The translations under genes and the position numbers were made by a program. Of a stretch of DNA of 64,000 bases, positions 1-12,616 are shown piece after piece. Each line of letters begins with the position of its first letter. Position 1 is the stretch's first letter. The stretch comes from Myrica gale (taxonomy: Eukaryota; Streptophyta; Magnoliopsida; Fagales; Myricaceae). Location of the stretch: the NCBI GenBank assembly GCA_963930655.1, contig OZ005605.1:19227501-19291500 (forward strand). Reading direction: 5' to 3'. The notes beneath the pieces are model-generated. The model was not told the DNA's origin and searched no databases. It was given only the letters and a program-made list of their open reading frames with translations.

Positions 1-113
1 ATAGTTATTGTCACCACAACCATTGTCATTTATTCAACCGAGAATCAGGGTAGCTTTGTATCACTAAATTTTCATGCTCAAACCTCTGTGTTGATTTGAT
101 TTTGCATTTTCAG

Positions 114-3100
114 TGGATCACTTTAGTTCGGAGTCATGCAGAAGCCATTGTAAATGATGAGGTTATTCTTCCAGTATTTAAGAAATTTTGCAAGGTGTGT
201 CATCTTGTCTTATATCAAGCTTCAATTTGCATCTAGTACTGATAGATAGTGATTTTCTTTGTCCAAGTATTATCGTTGTGGATTGCACATCCGACCATGA
301 TACTTTGATTTTTCATTTTTGGAGACAATTTTCCATCCTTTTCTCATCTGGCTGTGGTGGTGGTGGGGTGGGGGGAGGGGGGGCGCTTAGTTTGAAGCAT
401 GCCTCTCCTGCATCAACTGATTCCCCCCAAGTACTGATTCTATCAATCAATCACGTAGATAGATGCATATGCACTACTTTATGTGGAGCTTTCCTGTGAT
501 GTGGTTCTCAAAACTTTGGGCGTCTTTCGTTGATTATTAGCAAACAAAACAAAGAAGGTTTTGAAAGCCACCTCTATATACTTTTTCCCCGCCACTTATA
601 AAAAAAAATACTTTTTCCCCGCCATCAGAACTTTTTTTATCTTGTCTTTTGCTAATGTCAAGTAATGATGTGTACCTTTACTGTTTTGCAAGGATGGGAG
701 TCTGTTCATATGTACTTGTGTGCTTTTGTTTCTAGTACTTTAGTTCTGGTTTACAAACAAACATGCCCATGCAATTGGTCTTGGATGACCTCACCTTTAT
801 TGTATTTTATGGAGCGAATAAGTGCCATTTGAGCTATAGTTGATTTCGTCTGTTTGCATGCCTTTTAAGCTTGTCCGTTGGTACTTATCACAAATGGGGT
901 ATCATTCTTGAGTAGGAATTCAAGTTCATAAAGCTGAAGTTTCAGTTCATTTAGTTATGCAGCAACTTATTTAACTACTACCTATTTTGCAGCGACGCCC
1001 CCCTGTGGATTCCAGAAAAGGAAAGCTGAATGTTGTAAGTGATCTTTGATTGCTGACTTGTGTAGATGGATATAATATTGTGCAAGATCTTTTTCTCCCC
1101 CCCTAGTTCCCCTTACTAGAGGAATTTATATTGAGTGATATCCAATTTGCTGTTTTCTAGTTGGAAATTTATATTGAGTGATATCCTATGATATGACTAT
1201 TCTATAGGGGATCATCTTCATCAATATGGGAAATGCAGTTGCAAATTTCTGCTTTCTCGGCATCTCAATTTTATCATAATTTGTATGCCTGATGTTTGTC
1301 CTTTTGTAGTTTCCGTCTGTGATGTAGAAATAAAGTTGCAAACCTCATTCAGCTTGACATGGCTTGTAGCGAGGAGTTAGGCTTATTAGTTTTCAATATT
1401 ATTTCACAGATGTTCTTGCGATAGTTACCTTAAAGAGAGAAATATAGTTGTTTCCGGTTCAACTGAATGATAAATTTTGCTGACTCAGGCCTAAATACCA
1501 ACTGCAGAAACTTCAGAAGCAGCATAATTGTATTCCAGATGAGCACTATGTGCAGACTTTGCTTGGGGTATGTAGTAGATTTCCCTTGGTTCTTAAATGT
1601 TCCCAACACACGGGGTTTTCTTTTAGCTACTGTCTTCATCATTATTGAAACTTGGTTTAAACAGTCAAATGGATAGATTAAATGACATTGACAGCTTCAA
1701 TGACCAGAAAAAGAAAAGAGAGCTTCATTTGTTTCTGTACTCTTTATTGATTAGTTTTCACTAGGATCACGAATTCCCAGTGCAATCCCTTCTGCTTATT
1801 TATTGGTCTATTACGCGTCCTTGTCAGATGAGAGATCTCGATGGTGAACTTGAACGAAGAACATTGACCTATACAGTGTGGAACCAGTCTGCTACAAAAA
1901 TGGAGAACAAAGGCTGGCATCCTTTTACCTTCAACTTTGCAAATGCTGGCCCTAAACAGATAAAGGAAATAAAGGTTGTCGTATCGCCTCACTTTCCTGA
2001 TTGTTGATCTTATATTTTTAAAGATGAATAGACAGAAGGGCCTGGGATGTGATTTTCTCATTTATACTCGGTCACCATTGGGTATATAATAAGTTACTAT
2101 TTATTTATGCCTCTAGTCTCTGACTGTTTTATGGAGAAAAATTACTGTACGTGGATAGGTGAGAATGACAATAGGTTCCAGCAATTGTGAATGTAAAAAA
2201 AAAAATAGAGAGACAAGGAATGAAAAAATGTGAAGGCAAAGGTAAAAATTCTTCTGATAACAATGATGCCCTTAATCTTTCATTTCTCCCGAGTGTCTAG
2301 TCGGTATTTTACTATGATGAAAACCCATGTCATTTCTTGGTTTGTAACCAATACTTCAACTATGGGATTCAATATAGGGTGAATTACTCCACTGATCCCT
2401 ATGGTATTGTCGGATCCCAAATTAGTCCCTAGGGTATTATTCGTCCTAAATTACCTTTTGAAATTATTGTAGCATGTGTTGGTCCTTCCGTTAGCTCTTC
2501 TAGATAGAAAAAGTTCTACGTGATTGATAGAGACACATTAGGACCAATTGTCGACTCTCGCATCTCGTCTTTCAACAACGAAATTAGATAAATTGTCACA
2601 TGGGAGGAGTCCACCTCAAGCACTCCAAAAACTCTAGAATGTAGTTTGCTACGTCAGACAGAATGGCCTGGCTGGCAATTTATCTGATTTGACTGTCAAG
2701 AGATGACATGTGGGAGTCGGCAATTGGTCTTGACGTAACCCCGTTTAACCACGTAGGAATTTTTCCGATCCATAAGGACACTGGAGTTTACGAAACGACC
2801 AACACGGGCTAAAATAATTTCACAAGGATAAATTTAGGATGAAAAATACCTTAGGGACTAATTTGGGTTCCGGCAAGACCGCATGGATCAGTAAAGTAAT
2901 TAAGCCTTCAATATATTTGTATAATGTATTGGTTGTTAGTTCAATCTCAGCCGTAATACATATGTTTTGTGCAAAACTTTGGAGTCATTAATTTCCACTT
3001 GTACCTTGTCCTCGTTCCCACTTTTGTTGTCTAACTTGTCTGTTTTCCAACAGGGCATCAACCATGTATACTATGAGACTGAGTACCGGACAGAATGGTG

Positions 3101-3233
3101 TCGTAGTAATTCCAAGGTTGTACCCTGCTTTTTGTATGCGAGGAAATTTTCTGAGGGAGCTGCCATGCGCCTCTTGAGTGAGGGAGTGTTTGACCGCTCT
3201 GATGCTTCTGAACTGCTAGAGTCACCACCGTGA
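114..3233 (+). CDS. Core-2/I-branching (GT14, 'Branch'/DUF266) glycosyltransferase, 3' part; 5' end outside window
   Basis: Five exons join in frame: 114-194, 993-1034, 1508-1567, 1828-1974 and 3054-3233 (TGA). All junctions are phase 0 with AG/GT borders. Together they encode about 169 C-terminal residues. They contain the family signature NCIPDEHYVQTLL followed by LTYTVWN, then a Cys-containing ETEYRTEWC segment and FLYARKF near the C-terminus. The family is a type II membrane glycosyltransferase of the plant Golgi related to BC10; acceptor and product are unknown for most members. The N-terminal anchor and most of the catalytic domain lie upstream of the window. Intron 1 has a G-rich stretch and the last intron holds a MITE (2377-2906). 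Identity is confident, exact substrate is not. Confidence 0.9.
350..384 (+). repeat. G-rich tract in intron 1 of the GT14 gene (possible G-quadruplex)
   Basis: Runs of 2 to 7 G separated by single T or A lie on the coding strand. They are seen directly; folding is inference. The tract lies within the intron 195-992. Confidence 0.5.
2377..2906. mobile_element. Mutator-type fold-back MITE (530 bp) in the last intron of the GT14 gene
   Basis: Both ends read inward as near-identical inverted repeats: GGGTGAATTACTCCACTGATCC at the left, and GGCTTAATTACTTTACTGATCC at the right on the minus strand. The similarity continues for most of each half, so the element is essentially one large hairpin. It is bounded by a perfect 9-bp direct repeat TTCAATATA at 2368-2376 and 2907-2915, the target-site length typical of Mutator-like elements. 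No coding capacity is seen. It lies inside the 1.08-kb intron 1975-3053 and does not disturb the splice sites. Confidence 0.9.
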
Positions 3234-4211
3234 TTCATGCCCCTCTTACCCGTTTGGCTAACAATCAAGTGATGCATTTGGAAAGATAATTTGGGCAGCT
3301 AGTGGAATGCCCAAGGAAGGTTTAGAGGTTTTATACATTACACAGTACATAGTTTGATAGTAGAGACCAGATTAATCATAGCTGCGGCTCATCAAGTTAC
3401 TTTCAAGGAGAGTTGTAGGATCAAAGAAATTGTAGGTGCTGATGCCACCGGGATATGTATAATGTTATAGCAGTTTGATCCATCACATTCTTTGTGATGT
3501 GAGAGTTCTTGGTGGATTAGTCAATTGTTCATCATTATTTGTTTTCCTTCAAATCAATTGACTGATAATGCTTCATTGTGGACGACTGGTGTTGGTTGGT
3601 CTTTTTGTGCAAGACCACGCATGAAGCAGCTCTGCACGAGGAAAGGCCTCACCTCATACTAACTTAGCTTGAGCTCATCTTATTATTTGTGTAAGATCAT
3701 GCTCCTTCATGCAAATACAATCTCTGCAGGAGAGACGGAGAGAGATCATGCACTACGTGCACATGTTATCTGCCCTGAATTGAAGTAGGAGTCCTGCTTG
3801 CGTTGTAGGGCTTGCCCGTCTCTTGTATAGTTTTTTTCAATACGCCTACCGTTTACCCAAAAACAAGCGGGTTTGCTGCCATTAATTTTCCACTACTGCT
3901 ATAGGTATCACAAATAGGTAAAATCTGCTTGAAATGTACAAATCAGGGAAGAGATCAGAGGTCAATCAGCTATGACCTTTGCAATATCAAACAGCAATTG
4001 CCTCGGACAACTAAGGACAAGAAGAAGAACACTATAAGTAGTCAAATTAGAGGTTTGCGTCAGGTAATGACAGTAAATAATAAATGAATGAATAGTGGCT
4101 ATGGGCGGAATCAAGACAGATTCCCAATGGATGGATGATGTGAGGACTGTACATGGTAGATCCAGTCCATATAATCTCTCCAAAGACAGAACCACTGTGA
4201 TATCTTTCCAA
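3234..4211. other. Intergenic: 3' flank of the GT14 gene and downstream of the DUF1068 pseudogene
   Basis: No supported gene is seen. The first few hundred bases probably include the 3' UTR of the GT14 gene. The short open frames here have no family features or codon structure. Confidence 0.5.
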
Positions 4212-5721
4212 TTTAAGCACTGAATTTAATTGGAAGCTCTTTCCATCCTCTTTGACGAGCCCTGAGCTCCCACACTGCAGTAAGTTTCCTCTGTGCTTCC
4301 AGTGTTGCATCAGCCTTCTCCCTCGCCTCCCCACACGTCTCCATCCCTGAACTGCACTTGTCTGCCTCCTTTTGATATTAGGAAGCCATTTTCTTGGCCT
4401 CCAAGAGAGCCATGTCAGCACGTCGCTGGTTTTCTGAAGCTTCAGCTTCCTTCAGCTTCCTTCAGCTTCACTTCCTCTGACAACAGATCTGCAAAACTCC
4501 TCTCCATTTCTTCCTCACCTCAGCGTCGCGCTTCATGCAAGCTAAAGGAAACATCAATCAAGATCGAGAGACAGTTAAGTCCCCTGATATCAAAGTCGGA
4601 GATTAAGCAACACTCTTGTAGCCATTTTTTTTTTCACATCCTCAGTTGTGTACAAGATTGTAACCACGCCCATGAGTACCATTGCATTATTGAATCTAAC
4701 ACTTGTGCTGTAGGCATTATTGAATCTTTTACTACATATATAACTCTTAATAAAGAACAGAAAACTCCCCCATAACATCAAAGAAACTGATTCCAATCGT
4801 CAGCTGCTTTCATTACCATCCCTACAGGATGTTTCATGGCTTGGGGTTACAAAATCATGCCATAAGTCTCAGAGCAACAGAATTAACGATCATGTCATTT
4901 GGACAAGAACATCTAACCTGTAGAGGAATTGTTGCTCAGTCCTGCAGAGAAAGCCAGAAACATAGACACTAGCGTTAGTTAACCATGCGCTTTAACTAGC
5001 AAGTCCAGCTATGAAGAGATCATAAAAGTTCGAATTAATTTCTCAGTTCAATACCCGACACTAAAGATAGACTGCAAACAAACAAACAAGGAGAAGACTA
5101 GGGCCATATGGGCGACACCTCCTGGTATGACACAGCTAATTTCAGACTCAAGCCCCCAATGACTTGTGTCCGTGAAAATGTCTTGTAATGGCACCAGATT
5201 CTCCGCAGTATCTAGATATGCTCCATTTACGCAACCTCAACACAAAAGCGTAAACCACATTAGACCCAGTTATGCTGTACCCACACGACTTACGCCTATC
5301 CTTTCGCATTATATATACATCATCCATCCATGAATTATGGACAGATATCCATATGTGCATTATTGGAACTTGCAGCAAATTTCGATTTTGGCGACATTTT
5401 CTTATAAGAATTAGAATGCTGATACTGGCAAGCGGCATATCATATGAAGGGAAAATTGAAAATAATAGAAAAGAGGTGAAGAAAATCAAAGAATTAGAAG
5501 CGTAGAAGAAGTTACCATCGGGGAGGGAGAGAAGGGGCTGAGGAGCAATCGCAGAGGCAAGGAGGGCAGGAGGAGGAGGAAGCCGAGGGTCGAACAGCGG
5601 AGGTGAAGACCTCGCTTAGGTGGTAGTACAAGGGTGGGCCGACTATGTAGCCTGCTAAGCATAGGCCCATCAGGCCCATCCCCACCTTCAACGCTCTTTG
5701 ATGCTGCTGCACCCTATTCAT
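4212..5721 (-). pseudogene. DUF1068-family protein gene, multiply disrupted
   Basis: Exon 1 (5516-5721) encodes an N-terminal membrane helix (MGLMGLCLAGYIVGPPLYYH) and the Cys motif CPPCLCDC. Exon 2 is 4918-4941 (LSNNSS). Exon 3 (4212-4541) encodes the family's coiled-coil C-terminus with RADMALLEAKK, KEADKC and WELRARQRGW. Splice borders are recognisable. Four lesions are visible. The exon 1/exon 2 frame does not match across SSAP/LPDG. One base is missing near 4511 in exon 3, creating an early TGA. A tandem 10-bp duplication (GGAAGCTGAA) at about 4440-4460 restores frame, and a Gln position reads TAA at about 4379. DUF1068 proteins are small plant membrane proteins of unknown function. Assembly error could mimic some lesions, but four together argue for decay. 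Confidence 0.82.
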
Positions 5722-6287
5722 CTCTCTCTAAAACGTTCCTGTGAACCGAGCTGAAGAAGAAGAGGCAGACGACGATGAAAAGGATGTTGATTGTTGAGCT
5801 TGCGAGCGAAATGTTTATAGTTTCTACGACGGCGTTTTATCATCGTATGAAATTATGAATTCGTGTGTACAGCGGAGAAAACCGCGCATCTTTTTACCAC
5901 CCCCGAAAATATGGGCGATGATTGACGTACGGATCAATGCTGCCCCTCATTTCGAAGACGGTGGCGTTTCGCTTCGTGGACGACCGCGTTTGGGTACAAT
6001 TTTTTATTTACGAGAAGTTTCAAATGTAACTTGGTTACATCCTGAGAAGAATTGACCAAATGAGGCAAGCATGCTGATCTTGAAATCGGAAAGCATTAAC
6101 AACATTATATCGGGGCCGATCCGATTGCAATTCTGTAAACCTGTTTCAGGAAAAATCCAAGTCAAAATTCCGTGTCCCTGGAAACAAAGGCACCCCAAAC
6201 ACACACATTGGCAGAGGAGATTTTCTTTAGGAAGCTTCACCCTCTCTTAGCAACATTTTCCAGGAAAGATCATTTATTTGGCTGGTC

Positions 6288-8513
6288 TTATTGTTCATGC
6301 CCAATTTTGCTCATTTCCCAACTCAGAGTTTTCAATATCGACATCATATTTTCAGATTGAGGGTGTGAATTGTGATCTGAAAAAAATGTTGTAATGGCAC
6401 CATGCAGTTCGACAAAACTCCAGCCAGGGAGTTTCTTCAAGCCGAGAGACCTCATTTGGCTCCATACCTCACCCACACCATCCCATCTATTCATCGAAGC
6501 ATAGCCGTGCGCTAGTTGCACATAGTTTCCAGCATTTGCAGGCCTGAACTTAAGAATATCTTGGGCAATTATGTCGGCGAGTTCATCATTACCGTTGGCC
6601 CGACAAGCATCGAGGAGTATGCCCAAAACATCTACTGAGGATTCTGGAAACATCCTCTCGTAGAAGTTATATGCCTCCTCCACCCTTCCAGCACGACTGA
6701 GGAGATCAACAATGCAAGCACGGTGCTCAAGGTTTGGTGCAATACCAAAATCCTCTGTCATAGACTGGAATATGCTCAAGCCCTGGTGGACAAGCCCATT
6801 ATGACTACAAGCCGAGAGAACTGCGAGGAAAATGACATGGTTGGGCTCGATTCCAGCACGTACAAACTCCGAATATAGCCTCAAGGCAGTCTCCCCTTTG
6901 CCATGACTACCATATCCTGCAATTATTGTGCTCCATGAGACCAGATCTTTATGTGAGATCCCATCAAAGCACTTCTGGGCAATATCTAAGTTACCACATT
7001 TAGAGTACATGTCAACCAAAGCTGTGTCAACCAAGATGCATGGTCTAAGGCAACTTCTAATTACAAAACTGTGTATCCACTTCCCCTGATGAAGTGCCCC
7101 TATAGAAGCACAACCTTGGAGAAGGGAGACAACAGTTACTGAATCAGGTCTTTGAAGGTGAAGGGTTGCCCTCATTCTATTGAAGAGGGCCAATGCTTTA
7201 CATAAATGGCCATTTTGAGCATAACCAGAGATTATTGCATTCCAAGAAACCAAATCTCTTCTGTCCATCCTGTCAAAAACAGCACAACTTTGATCTAGAT
7301 GACAACACTTAGCATACATAGTAACAAGAGAATTTTGAGCAGGGACATCTAACGTCAATCCTTGCCTTAAAATGTAGCCATGGATTGAGGCCCCCAGATC
7401 ATAGGAATCGAGTTGTGCACAAGCTGCAACAGCACTAGCTATTGTAGCAGTAGATGGCTCCACTCTTGATTTTAACATTTGACAAAAAATTGTAAGTGCC
7501 TCGTCTGCACAATCATTTTGCACAAACCCTGAGATAATTGCTGTCCACAACACTACATCTTTATCTAGGGTCTCTTCAAATATCTTAAATGCCATGACAG
7601 TGTTCCTACATTTCATATACATGACAACAAGTGATGTTTCAACATGTGAATCCAGGTAAAATCCAGCTCTCAAAATCTTCCCATGCACCATCTTTCCCAA
7701 TTTAAGGTTGCTCTGTGTTGTAGTCACAGACAGCAGATATCCAAATGTCAGCTGGTCAAGCTCCATACCTTCAATTCGCATTCTATCTAAAATCTGCATA
7801 ACTTCTCTAATATCTCCAATCTGGGCATATCCCGCTATCAAAGAATTCCAAGAGACTATGTCCCTGTGATCCATGAATTCAAAAAAGTTCTTAGCATCCT
7901 CAATGCTTCCGCACTTACCATACACGTTCAATAAACGATTCGCCAGAGCTATATCAGACTCAAAACCACACAAAACTGAACAACCATGCAAACACTGCAC
8001 ATGGGTAAGCCCTGGAGCTCCAGAAAGCATGCTTAACAATGTAACAGAATTGGGCTGAATTCCTTGGCGCCGCATCTCATTGTACATAGAAAATACAGTA
8101 TAAGCATCACCTGTGCGCGAATAACATCCAATGACCACAGTCCAAGGAACAACATTTCTCTCAGTCATCGCGTCAAAAACTTTGTGAGCATTGCTTGTGC
8201 ACCCGAATTTGGCGTAGAAATTGATCAAAGAAGATGCAGTATAAGCGTCAGAAGAAAACCCATGAACAATGACTAGTTGATGGAACGAGAGGCCATGAGA
8301 GAACAGCTCCAGAGAGGTGCAGGCTTTGACTAGACTAGGGAAGGTAAAGGCGTCTGGAGGGGTGTTGGTACTGAGCATGGAGGAGTACACGAGAAGAACC
8401 CCATCGTTGTCACCTTGAGCTGACAGACGGTTGATGATAGCGTTGAATGACTTGGTGGTGGTAGGGTGAGGTGGTTTGAAGGGGTTCAAGAAAGAGGATT
8501 TCAGCTTGTTCAT
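6288..8513 (-). CDS. PLS-class pentatricopeptide repeat protein with C-terminal E-type domain (741 aa)
   Basis: This single-exon gene encodes 741 aa, usual for the family. Tandem 31-36-residue PPR motifs run through nearly the whole length, including repeated DLVSWNAIISGYAQNG-type L/S motifs and LVDMYSKCG units. The C-terminus reads KKLPGWSFVEL, the start of the E motif; no DYW domain follows. The order of motifs closely resembles Arabidopsis At4g04370 from memory. PLS proteins bind organellar RNA sequence-specifically and usually act in C-to-U editing. Lacking DYW, this one would need a partner deaminase. The RNA target is unknown. The start at 8513 is the first in-frame Met; a plastid or mitochondrial presequence is not obvious. 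Confidence 0.93.
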   Translation of the reverse strand: MNKLKSSFLNPFKPPHPTTTKSFNAIINRLSAQGDNDGVLLVYSSMLSTNTPPDAFTFPSLVKACTSLELFSHGLSFHQLVIVHGFSSDAYTASSLINFYAKFGCTSNAHKVFDAMTERNVVPWTVVIGCYSRTGDAYTVFSMYNEMRRQGIQPNSVTLLSMLSGAPGLTHVQCLHGCSVLCGFESDIALANRLLNVYGKCGSIEDAKNFFEFMDHRDIVSWNSLIAGYAQIGDIREVMQILDRMRIEGMELDQLTFGYLLSVTTTQSNLKLGKMVHGKILRAGFYLDSHVETSLVVMYMKCRNTVMAFKIFEETLDKDVVLWTAIISGFVQNDCADEALTIFCQMLKSRVEPSTATIASAVAACAQLDSYDLGASIHGYILRQGLTLDVPAQNSLVTMYAKCCHLDQSCAVFDRMDRRDLVSWNAIISGYAQNGHLCKALALFNRMRATLHLQRPDSVTVVSLLQGCASIGALHQGKWIHSFVIRSCLRPCILVDTALVDMYSKCGNLDIAQKCFDGISHKDLVSWSTIIAGYGSHGKGETALRLYSEFVRAGIEPNHVIFLAVLSACSHNGLVHQGLSIFQSMTEDFGIAPNLEHRACIVDLLSRAGRVEEAYNFYERMFPESSVDVLGILLDACRANGNDELADIIAQDILKFRPANAGNYVQLAHGYASMNRWDGVGEVWSQMRSLGLKKLPGWSFVELHGAITTFFSDHNSHPQSENMMSILKTLSWEMSKIGHEQ

Positions 8514-9191
8514 TACTCATGTTAGAAGGCAAGGCATAAAAGAAATTTAAGAAAGTACACTTGAAACTACCGAAGTCGTGGGGGAACGGAAACACTCCAG
8601 AAGAGAAAACGGGATCTCGATATACATCTTTTTCCGGGGTGGGGACGTTGCACCGTCACCCGATACCTTTATCCTAATAGCGTACACTTCCGAATCCTGA
8701 TAGCTTGCTCGCTCGACAGTCTCTAGACAATTGCAAGGAATTTGATTTTGCGAGCGGTTTCGACGTTGTTTTGTTTGAGTTGGAATCTCGTATCCTCTTT
8801 CTGTCTCTCTCCATCTACGTTATAACTTTCACTCGTTACGCGTAAATTCCGACTCACTGAAAAACCCATGGAACTTTGCCACTCTTCTATACTCTGACGC
8901 GAAGACCTTGGTCGGAAAATTATCCGCAAACACAAAGATACAAAATTGTGTGCTAGCTATCTTTTTCAATACAGAATAAAGATTGAAGAAGTGAACTCAT
9001 CTTCGTGTTACAGTTGTGGTCCCATAATGTCAAACAGCGCATATAATGTTTCAAACATCACTGTAAATATAACAGCTCCATCTCAGTTGAATAGATCCAT
9101 CCAAGTTACAAAGAGAACCGGTCGAATCACAATTCCAAACGGTATAACATTACAATGATAAGCCCATAATTCCAGTGCTTAACCTAATTCT

Positions 9192-11985
9192 TCAAGTTTG
9201 ACCTTGCTTTTTCGGATATTCCCTTGCTCCAAATATTGTCGATCCTATTCTCACATTTGTACTGCCCATTTCAATCTGCAAAACAATTTGATTCTAAGTG
9301 AAATTTCTAAAATAAAGCCAATAACCTGGAATTGCAGAGTTTGCAAATTAAATTTGACAAACAAGGCAACTCCCCTAATGGTGCAACTGTCGAGTTAAAT
9401 GTCACATTTCTACTACTGCTATAGTTCTAAAACTATTTCTTACGGAAAAATGATAAATAATGCAGCAGGTTAACATGGTAGCAGAAATGTAGTTTTGAGT
9501 TTATGCTTTCGTAGATCTTGCTCAGTCCCATGACATTTCAAATTTCATCCCTAAAAGAAGAGAAGGAAGGAGCATTTAAAAAAGAAAGAAAGGAATTTAT
9601 CATTGGGATGAACGAATAATTGTCCGAACAAGGGCAGCAAAGGAATAATCCTTACAGCTTGCTCAAAGTCTGCAGACATGCCCATTGACAGCTCGCATTG
9701 TTCTTCTGGAATTCCAAGTGCTTTGCAAACCTCAGTTCTGCAGTTTGATAATGTCTGTCGACAGAAGAGTACATTCTAAAAATTAGAGGAGCACAAAGAA
9801 AAATATTTGATTGTAGAACCATGTATAATATGTAGGTAGGATCACCTTAAAGTTTTCTGGGGTCGATGTATAATCAAGCATACCAACTGTCATTAGGCCA
9901 CAGAACTTGAGGTTTGGGCAGCCCGAACTAACATGTTTTGCAAGCTCCGCACACCCAGAGGGCTCAACACCAAATTTGGCTGCGAAAAATAGAAAGATAA
10001 ACTTATCAACCAAATGAAGAGGGTTCTTTAGCAAAGACTTGTTAGGAACAAAACCTTTCAGGCGGAGCTCTGAATGTAGGACAGATGGTAAACTAACATA
10101 CCCCTCAAAAATATATCCCACCAAAACTAGGCCACTTGGCAAGATAATAGTTTGGCATAGTTCTTAAGGTGCGTCCACCGCTTTTAGATGGTTTCTGATT
10201 TAATGTTACAAAGAGGTCGTATAAACTGAACATCTCAAAAGATACCATTGTACACTTCAGCTCTAAGGTTTTGTAGAAAAGCAAAATTGAACATTTTCTA
10301 GCTGAGAAGAGCTGATAATTACTTAGAAAAAAAAATACTAGCCTGTGCAGGAGGACAAAATACATTAATTTATATAGAAGAAAACATACTGAAAAAGTAG
10401 ATTAAATGAGTACTAAAGCTTTACACAAAAACCAAAGCTAATGATAAATAATTATTGAGCGGACAACATTTATAACAATAAAAAATACCAGTCATTCATC
10501 AGGTGAATAACGTCTAAGCATGTGAAGAAGCAATTCGAAACCTAACATAATCAATATGCTGAATGATACTACGACTTTCCAAATCAAAATGTCGTATAGC
10601 ACAGCCACATGTTCTACCATATTGTTCTCAAGCAGCCAAAAGGACAACAGGTTTTGAAACTTAGGTCAGAAAAATCAAACCCCTTAAAAAAATATGCTGA
10701 ATGATACTGTGATTTTCCAATAAAAATGCCGTACAGCATAGCAATCTGTTATACCATGTCATTCCACAGTCAAGGAGACAAAGAGACAACACGCTTGGAA
10801 ATTAAGTTAGACACGTCAAATCCATTAAAAAATAAGAAGGAAGGTGAACTTATAATATATTGCAGGTCATGAACATGAAAAGGGGGATAAAAAACCTGAG
10901 TAATGTCATGAAACCAGTGAACATATCAACTTACATGTTTCTCCACTGGTATTTACTTGGACCAGGACCTTTAAAGGCTTTCTCCCCATGCTTGCAACTG
11001 CACGATCAAGGTGATTGGAAATCTACGGAACACAGGACATGCGATGACTAAGCATAGAAACCTTTTGACACCAACTTCTAATTATATACTGAAAGCAGTA
11101 TTTACCTTCTCATCATCTACGCTCTCTACCATCTCAAGGTTTGGTACACCAGCTGCACAGTATCAGATGATGATTGGTGAATAATTAACGCATCGCGGCA
11201 TAAATGTCTAAGCTATTTTGAAGAATATCAAACTTCAAATTCGGCGGAAAAAAAGAAGAAGAAGACCCATCGCCCAAGTGCATCACTAGAAGTTATCACC
11301 ATACAGTCTACAGAGAGCGATAGAATTCACAAATGAGAACTTATAGAGAGAAACCCAGTTCTGTGACGGATTTACTTGCTAGAGGAAAAGGCTTCACTTC
11401 CTCCCCACCCAAAACCACATAGTTATCATAAGAACATACCCAACAGAGGTTTAACCTTATTGCTCTGCAAATTTCCAATGAAATGCCACTCGATATCGTC
11501 TGGAAGCTACAAACACCCAAACCTTACCAAAGTCAATTACTTAAAATGCCACTCAATAAGACGACCCCGATGAAAATGTACATTGCCTACCACAATTTCA
11601 TCTGTTGGGATCCTTAAACAACCAAAAAAGAACAATTTGATCAAACCAATTTACATTAATCCTGCTACTCCGTTTGGTTGCTGAGCAATCGTATATAAGA
11701 AATAAAATAGCTAAAATTCGATAATCCTGGACAAGAAAAAGAAGAAGAAAACAAAACCTGAGGTGCTTTCTCGATGAGCTCTTGAACATAATTTTCGCCG
11801 AAACAGCTATGGCCGGCATCGTAGACTTGGTGGATGAGAGAGACCGGTTTGGTCTTGCTAACGGCCACCACTCGGACCTGTTGGGGCCCGCGCCCGGACC
11901 GCTCGGCTGCTTGTTGGACTCGTTGGAAAACGGAACCGAAAGCAGCTGCTACGGCGCCGTCCGAGGCGGCTGCGGAGGTGGCCAT
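9192..11985 (-). CDS. Pyridoxal phosphate homeostasis protein (YggS/PROSC family), 7 exons, 248 aa
   Basis: On the minus strand the exons are 11758-11985 (ATG), 11440-11506, 11106-11152, 10935-11022, 9846-9979, 9656-9754 and 9192-9275 (TGA). All have GT-AG introns and frames join exactly to 248 aa, the normal family length. Motifs in order: VAVSKTKPV with the PLP-binding Lys (K44), FGENYVQEL, IEWHFIGNLQSNK, VLVQVNTSGE, CGLMTVG, ELSMGMSADFEQA and VRIGSTIFGAREY. The protein is a fold-type III PLP carrier without known catalytic activity. It buffers cellular PLP and amino-acid pools. The Ala-rich N-terminus could be a short extension. No disruption is seen, and the gene looks functional. Confidence 0.96.
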
Positions 11986-12144
11986 GTCAGAACCGCACTG
12001 CTCCAGATTGTTCCACAGTAACGCGAAACTCTTCCGGCCCTCTGGGTTCCAAATTTTCTGTCATGGACTATCTTTGTGTAAAAATTACAAAAATCAAATG
12101 ATTCTTAATTTTTTTTTCTTGGTGATTCTTAAATTTCTTAATAT

Positions 12145-12165
12145 ATACATATATATATATATATA
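12145..12165. repeat. AT dinucleotide tract, insertion target of copia element A
   Basis: An (AT)n run lies immediately left of the LTR. Its last five bases, ATATA, are repeated at 19754-19758 as the target-site duplication. Confidence 0.8.
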
Positions 12166-12616
12166 TGTTAGATTTTGCTTAAACGGAGTGGGTATCCGAA
12201 ATACCTTGTGCGGAATCTCCGGTTTGCAGGAATATTGGTCGCTCGTCTTACAGCCCCACGATCAACGATCCACGAATCTCGAACAATGCTCTCAAGTCGT
12301 TCAGGAGTCTACCAGAGTCTCCTTGTGAATTCCACGCTTCAGATCCAAGGCTAAAAGATGGAAGCCTGATGCCTTGAGATAAAGTTCTTCTCTGTGAGTG
12401 TTTAGAAATATGTCGATTGATTTTTCTCACCAAGTTTATTTTCTTAAATAAACACATAGGAATCTCACACAGAGGATCCTTAAGAGATAAATCAGCTAAG
12501 TTTGAATTCAAATAGAGATCTACATAAGATCTTCAGTTTTAACTATAATTCAAACTCTAGCTTTTAAATTTAAACTCACATGTGGATGCACCCATGTGTC
12601 ATGTGATTTTCCAACA
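12166..12616 (-). repeat. 3' LTR of copia element A
   Basis: 451 bp, same length as the partner LTR. A purine-rich stretch, GAGTGGGAGA on the minus strand, lies directly inside it (about 12617-12630) and probably serves as the polypurine tract. Confidence 0.95.

Noticed and set aside
5148..5489. 113-aa minus-strand open frame
   Set aside because: It falls in the first intron of the DUF1068 pseudogene and has no family similarity.
8946..9158. 70-aa plus-strand open frame
   Set aside because: It lies in the 3' flank of the minus-strand PLP-homeostasis gene, with no features.
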